Origin: Gnetum montanum
Lineage: Eukaryota; Streptophyta; Gnetopsida; Gnetales; Gnetaceae
Direction: 5' to 3'
Assembly (NCBI GenBank): GCA_015680685.1
Contig: MNCI01035767.1
Span: 521,919-585,918 of the forward strand
Length of the DNA stretch: 64,000 nucleotides
The position numbers were made by a program, and so were the translations under genes. Positions 59,152 through 64,000 of this stretch are shown here, piece by piece. The notes beneath the pieces are model-generated. The model ran no database searches. It was given only the letters and a program-made list of their open reading frames with translations, and was not told where the DNA came from. How positions within the stretch are numbered: position 1 is the stretch's first letter; each line of letters opens with the position of its first letter.

Positions 59152-61472
59152 TGTACCATCTGAAATCATCGACGAGAGGCTGGAACGAATGGATGTTGAG
59201 AGATCTACAAATAAAATAATAAGACCCTGCCTTCGCCTGAGGGCCTACTAGAAAAACAATGAAGGTAGAGTTCCTTGGATGGTCCACATGCAGATCAAAT
59301 GAGGACTTTCTCGAATGTACACAATTGCAATGCATTGGGTTATACGTAAACAAATGCAAAACTAAACGTAAACGAATGGAAATGAATGTAAACTATTTAA
59401 ATGATAGATAATGAAAATAAGAAAAAAGATGAACAGGAACAATAATGTAAACTACACGAATCTGGGCAATAATGCAAACTGTTTGTATTGATAAACAATT
59501 AGAATGTGCACCGGTCAGAACACAGTTGTGGTTTGGTTGCAAGGTGGACATTTAGCCCCGATGGATGAGAGCAGGTGCTAGGTAGATGTAGGTTTTGGAT
59601 TGAAGGTGTACAATGTCTAGTCTGTATGAAGCCCAGCATATGAGATTGATGCCCAGATCTCCTAAGTGTGTTAGATTCAAATTTTTTGAACCTTGATCTA
59701 GTGGAAAAATAGGATATTTATATGATTTTAGGCATGAGATTCAGATCTGGGAGAAGATCAGTGGCTTTGGGGTGAGAAAAATTCAGATCGGGTGATAGGT
59801 GTATCCATTTCTTGGATGCACAAAATGTTACAATGTACAACATGCAGCGTGACCAAGATCTCTTACGCTGACGTGTGTAATCCACAGCGTAAGAGCTTGA
59901 TACGCTGAAAAATGAAAAATGTAGAAAGAATGTTAAAGTACAAGAGTGGATCTAGATGTCTGGCCTCTGGATCTACAAATCTATACTATTTTTTCTCTAC
60001 CAAGGCCTCCAGTGTGCATGGATCTAGCTCTGATGTGTGCGCAGCCTGTTCTGGCATCAGCGTCAGCGTCACTAACAACGTATGACCTGAAAATAGTGCA
60101 TTTTGAGCCAATTTTTGACCTATGAGACCCATTTTTAGAGTGGCTCTACATGCCATGGGTCATGAGGGTTTTGTGTGCCGAATTTGGGCTGATTTGGATG
60201 TTGTTTTGGCCCTTTTTTGGTTGATGACGCTAAGCCTTACGTTGTGCAACGTCTAGAAAATAACCCTAGCGTAACCAAGCCAAAGTGGCATATTTGAGGC
60301 CCAAATCTTAATTTTTTGGAGGCTAGGACCTACTAGGGACCTTGGTGAAGGTCATGGGGGATCCCTGTGCTTGATTTTGGCCTATTTTCACTCATTTTTG
60401 TGGCTCCAAAAGTTGGTGACGTTGACCCTTACGCTGAGCAGCATCTAAAAAATAACCCCAGCGTCACCAAGTCAAAGTGGCATATTTGAGGTGAAAATCT
60501 TGATTTTCTTGAGGCTAGGACCTATTAGGGACCCTGGTGAAGGTCATGGGGGGTCTCTGTGCTTGATTTTTGCCTATTTTAACTTGATTTTGGGGCCCCA
60601 AAATTTGGTGATGCTGAGCCTTACGCTGAGCAGCGTCCGAAAAATAACCCCAGCATCACCAAGTCAAAGTGGCATATTTGAGGCCCAAATCTTGATTTTC
60701 TGGAGGCTGGGACCTACTAGGGACCTTGGTGAAGGTCATGGGATGTCCCTGTGCTCAGGTTCGGCCTATTTTGACTTGGTTTCAAGGCTCCAAGTGTTGG
60801 TGACGCTGAGCCTTACCCTGAGCAGCATCTGAAAAATAACCCTTGCGTCACCAAGATAAAGTGGCATATTTGAGGCCCAAATCTTGATTTTCTGGAGGTT
60901 GGGACCTGATGGGGACCTTGGGTGAAGGTCATGAAGTGTCCTTGTGCTTGATTTCAGCCTATTTTAACTTGGTTTTGGGGCTCCAAAAGTTGGTGACATT
61001 GAGCCTTACGCTGAGTAGCATCTGAAAAATAACCCCAGCGTCACCAAGACAAAGTGGCACATTTGAGGCCCAAATCTCGATTTTCTAGAGGCTGGGACCT
61101 ATTGGGGACCTTAGTGAGGGTCATGGAGGTCCTTGTTCTTGATTTTGGCCTATTTTGACTTAGTTTTGTTGCTCCAAAAGTTGGTGACGCTGAGCCTTAC
61201 ACTGTGTAGCGTAAGAAAATGTAGCCAAAGTATACTTCACCAAAACCAAGCATTTTGAGCCCAAAACTTTTAATTCTAGATGTCGAAAGTTGGTGCAATC
61301 GCTTGTGGACCTCAAGGGATCTTTCTTGCTCCATTGCTCACTCCATTGTATGTCATTTCATTCCATTTTGGAGGCTCTCAAGTTTGGTCATGCTATACTC
61401 ATGTTGGGCAGTAGCATGACTTAGCTTAATTCTTGTCTAAAAGTGCTAGGCCAAAATTTTGTGGTGTTTCAC
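59152..61472 (-). repeat. Element A 5' LTR
   Basis: 2,321 bp, matching 15,203-16,944. Its sense (minus) TATA box CATATAAATATCC is at 59,712-59,724. It holds about five copies of a ~192-bp unit where the 3' LTR has two. A CTACG target duplication follows. Confidence 0.88.
60225..61190. repeat. Five ~192-bp tandem units in element A 5' LTR
   Basis: Units begin with TGACGCT(G/A)AGCCTTACG at about 60,225, 60,417, 60,608, 60,802 and 60,993, with the next start at 61,186. Each carries CAGCGTC..AAATAACCC.AGCGTCACCAAG and GGACCTTGGTGAAGGTCATGGGG. Small frames inside, such as 60,491-60,832, arise from the repeat. Confidence 0.85.
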
Positions 61473-63210
61473 TACGGAGGAAGCACTACTAGCATTAAAC
61501 AAGGATACCTTGAAGAAGCTTAAGTTTTAGCTTAGGACATCATAGAAAGTAGTTACATGTATGCTTTATTTAAATATGACTATTTCATGTTTTAAAGTTT
61601 ATAGCTACTTTATGGTTTCATGTGTTAACCAGTTTCCTATGTGCTATGATTGTAAACCAGCATCAACCTATCGTAGCCAAAGTTTCTATGAAGGTGTAAC
61701 AAAGGTGTGTAGACAAGTCACTCCTAAAGCAACCTATGGTTGAGGGTTTTTTTGATGTAGGTATAGATGATATAGACTCCTTATTTGGTGAGGTGGTGCT
61801 AGGTACATCCCCCATCATCATCCCAGAGGAGAAAAAGGATGAGGAAGGGCCAAGTATGCCCATGCCTTTTCATTTTATCTCATTATTTATCTTTGGTTTT
61901 CATCCTAACCTTTTGATGATTGTTATGCTTATAGTAGTTCCTAAGCCATCAATGTAAGCACCTATCCCTAAGTTTCATGTAAACCCATGGGTAGAGACTC
62001 TAGACAAACTAAAGTTCATGCATGGGATCAATTGCATCTGGTTGCACCTAAGATAGATAAGGATTTTGTTTTATGCTTTAGTTATAGGTTTTTCTTGTGT
62101 TATGTCTATCTTAGGTTGTGCATCATGTTTATGGTTGTATTTTATGTTTATGTAGTGCCTTCTATGGAGTGGGACCCTAACAAGGACATGGAGATAGACT
62201 CCTTACCTAAGCTTCCCTCTGACATATCTAGTATACCCTTGAAGTTGTATGAGACTACTATTGATCTAGCAATGTCATGTGCAAAAACTTCATGAAAGCT
62301 AGAGAGGTCCAATGAATCCCTATGGGAGGAAGTTGTGGCCTTAAGGGAAATGGCTCAATGGCAAGAGGAGATGATTAGAGATCTCCAAGATTGTAAAGCC
62401 TTTGTGAAGGTCCAAGTGGCTAACTTAAGAGAGTTGTAGACTAGGAAGATCATGTGGGCCTACTCATAGCATGTCATTCAAGATAAAGTAGTAGTCCTAC
62501 AAGAGGTCGTAGAACAATGTATGTAGATGGACCTCATCTTATAGAAGGTTGAGGACTAGAAGAATCATTGTGCTTGGGTCATAGAGTGGGGTAAGATACA
62601 AAAGGTCCAAAAGTGATAATACAAGGTGACTTGTGGGGCCTAGCCTAAGTGGCTCAAGTAGGATTCAATTAAATAGTGTAAAAGAGAGTTTTTCATCTAG
62701 GAGATGTAGGTGGAGAGTGCTTATCAGCCTTTTGAAAGTACTTTTACAATGGAACAATTCCCTAGTGCTCAGATTACCACTATTGCAAGTGAGACTTCTA
62801 TTGCTACTAATACCTAAAAGCCTCCTACTTGGACTCCTATAAATAGGATCGACATCCTCTCTAGCATTGATATTAGGGATGTTAACTAGGTCAACATGAT
62901 AGAGGACTAGATCCTCCATCATTTAGAGAAAGGCCTTCCACTTCTACCATCAAATTTCATGGAGCTAGAATCTCCATATGTTAGATGCATTTTATGTTTT
63001 TGTTCTTATTTTAAGCTACGGTTTTGGCTATGGATTACTAAATGACTATATGTTGTTGCATTTTAGATCTTAGGAGACATTAGTAGCCCTGGCGGTGAGG
63101 GTGGGAATGATCCACCACTTCCTCCTTTCAATGCCACTCAAGAACCTCCATCAATTTATCTTGTTGGCTATTTGTCTTTTATTTTCATGTTGATGGCTAT
63201 GATTAGCTAA
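61473..63210 (+). pseudogene. Element 0 antisense gene, end of exon 4 to exon 8
   Basis: This resumes the gene interrupted at 15,202. The end of exon 4 (61,473-61,530) encodes a TEE start and a KKLKF end, comparable with TTEEV and KRIRFKMP of element 3. Exon 5 (to about 61,855) has VEGFFDVGIDDIDSLFG, matching VEQMFHSFLQGDLDLGD of element 2. Exon 6 is weak (61,935-62,050). Exon 7 starts at 62,156 after TTATGTAG with MEWDPNKDMEIDSLPKLP, matching LRWDPSEVISIDSLPTLP, and continues as decayed coiled coil to about 62,980. Exon 8 begins at 63,074 after ATCTTAG with GGEGGNDPPLPP. Many stops. Confidence 0.68.
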
Positions 63211-63849
63211 GACTATGTTATAGATGGTTGTTATTCTTTGACATTCTTGCCAAATAATGTGGCAATGGCTATGTATGTTGTGAATATTTTAACTTTAAAT
63301 TTAAATTTTGGTTTTATTTTTAGCTACATGTATCTATAGTTGTTGTAAATGTTATAAACATTGATAATGACTATGTTGACATTTTGGTTATAATGTTAAA
63401 TGGGAAATTGACAAAAAGAACTGTAATAATAAATAAGATCTTGCTAGTTTTAGGTTATCATGGTCATATATTATATTATGTAATTGTGGTTATGTTGCTA
63501 TTTTAAGGCCATGGTAGGCCATAATGCCAATTTAAAGTCTTAGCAGACTACAACACCAATATAGAGTCTTAGTGGATTGGGTTGTGTGATTATCTTTTCC
63601 AGTTTAAGGTCTTAACAACCTAGTTATGAAAAATGAGTATATTTATAAGTATTTTTTTATGTTTATAACATATGTAAAAATAAATAAAGGTTGTAAAAAA
63701 TAGGTGAAAATGCAAAATAACTTAAGCTACATGCATAAAGAGTAAAATAACAAATGCATAAAAAGATATAATAAACTAAAAAAGAAAAGTAGGGCTACAT
63801 TGCTATTGGTGCATTTGGTCATAGGGGCATGGGAAGGTTAAGGTGAACT
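63211..63849. repeat. Convergent intergenic region of element 0 with ATTTAAGGCC-type repeats
   Basis: At about 63,485-63,610 there are four units (TTTTAAGGCCATGGTAGGCC and similar), in the same position as in elements 2 and 3. The rest is AT-rich without signal. Confidence 0.6.
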
Positions 63850-64000
63850 TCACTTGTGTAGATTCTTCCTAATCTCTGCAAGATTAGGAAGTGAGTAAGA
63901 CCTACTCTACATAAGCTTATATTCACTCTCTCCTTCACTTACAATGTTAAAAGGGAGTTCATCCCATAATGCATCCCATTGCTTAACATTGTCATCGTTG
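63850..64000 (-). pseudogene. Element 0 gag-protease, C-terminal end (runs off window)
   Basis: The minus strand encodes WDELPFNIVSEGESEYKL and then LPNLAEIRKNLHK before a TGA at 63,850-63,852. Elements 2 and 3 end their gag-protease with W(A/T)(E/K)LPFNVISEGD.(E/K)YRI and LPNIK-rich tails. One in-frame TAG lies at 63,907-63,909. This shows that element 0 has the same gag / antisense gene arrangement. Confidence 0.7.

Larger units (their letters stand above)
15203..61472 (-). mobile_element. Element A: gag-protease-only Tat-type LTR retrotransposon, with two elements nested inside
   Basis: The LTRs are 15,203-16,944 and 59,152-61,472, both TG...CA. They are flanked by CTATG (15,198-15,202) and CTACG (61,473-61,477), a 5-bp target duplication with one change. 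Subtracting elements 2 and 3 and their target duplications leaves about 10.8 kb. Order on the minus strand: 5' LTR, primer site, repeat-rich leader, gag-protease, 3' UTR, polypurine tract, 3' LTR. Reverse transcriptase, integrase and the antisense gene are absent, with no remnants. It therefore needs a partner for mobility, or lost these parts after insertion. Its leader received elements 2 and 3. Confidence 0.85.

Overview
The window is plant nuclear DNA made of nested, decayed mobile elements; I see no free-standing host gene, rRNA or tRNA. Spliceosomal introns, Ty3/gypsy elements of the Tat/Ogre type (dual RNase H), an endogenous caulimovirid and transition-dominated decay all point to a large-genome seed plant. 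A gymnosperm would fit, but the sequence does not settle it.

The elements lie four deep. ELEMENT 0 is the oldest and is only partly in view. Its gag-protease end enters from the right edge (63,850-64,000, minus). An antisense gene runs on the plus strand in pieces: 4,318-4,445 (exon 1), 13,376-15,202 (exon 2 to mid exon 4) and 61,473-63,210 (rest). A LINE tail (4,544-4,760) and an endogenous caulimovirid (6,989-12,840, minus, capped by an inverted repeat to 13,373) lie between its exons 1 and 2. ELEMENT A (15,203-61,472, minus, target duplication CTATG/CTACG) split its exon 4. A has LTRs of 1,742 and 2,321 bp and only gag-protease. Two further elements sit in A's 5' leader repeats about 55 bp apart and in opposite orientation: ELEMENT 2 (23,155-41,100, minus, target duplication CCAAC) and ELEMENT 3 (41,158-58,667, plus, GTCAG/GTCAA).

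Elements 2 and 3 share one architecture: LTR, primer site, leader, gag-protease, an ANTISENSE gene, then reverse transcriptase-RNase H-archaeal-type RNase H-integrase, 3' UTR with two hairpins, polypurine tract, LTR. The antisense gene lies between protease and reverse transcriptase, has its own TATA box, and can be read as eight exons with seven GT-AG introns (one acceptor is mutated in element 3), about 1,066 codons. Seven of eight exon lengths are identical in the two copies and the eighth differs by 6 nt, while introns differ freely. Its first half looks like a catalytically dead FCP1/NIF-type HAD phosphatase, its middle resembles plant transposon-associated domains, and its end is coiled coil.

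Each element also carries dense arrays of short motifs with an AGCGT/ACGCT core, including the palindrome GCGTATACGC, in leaders, LTRs and the antisense promoter/intron 1. Short AGTTTAAGGCC-type repeats sit at the gene boundaries. All genes are damaged, mostly by in-frame stops consistent with C-to-T or G-to-A changes; the element 3 polymerase is the best preserved.
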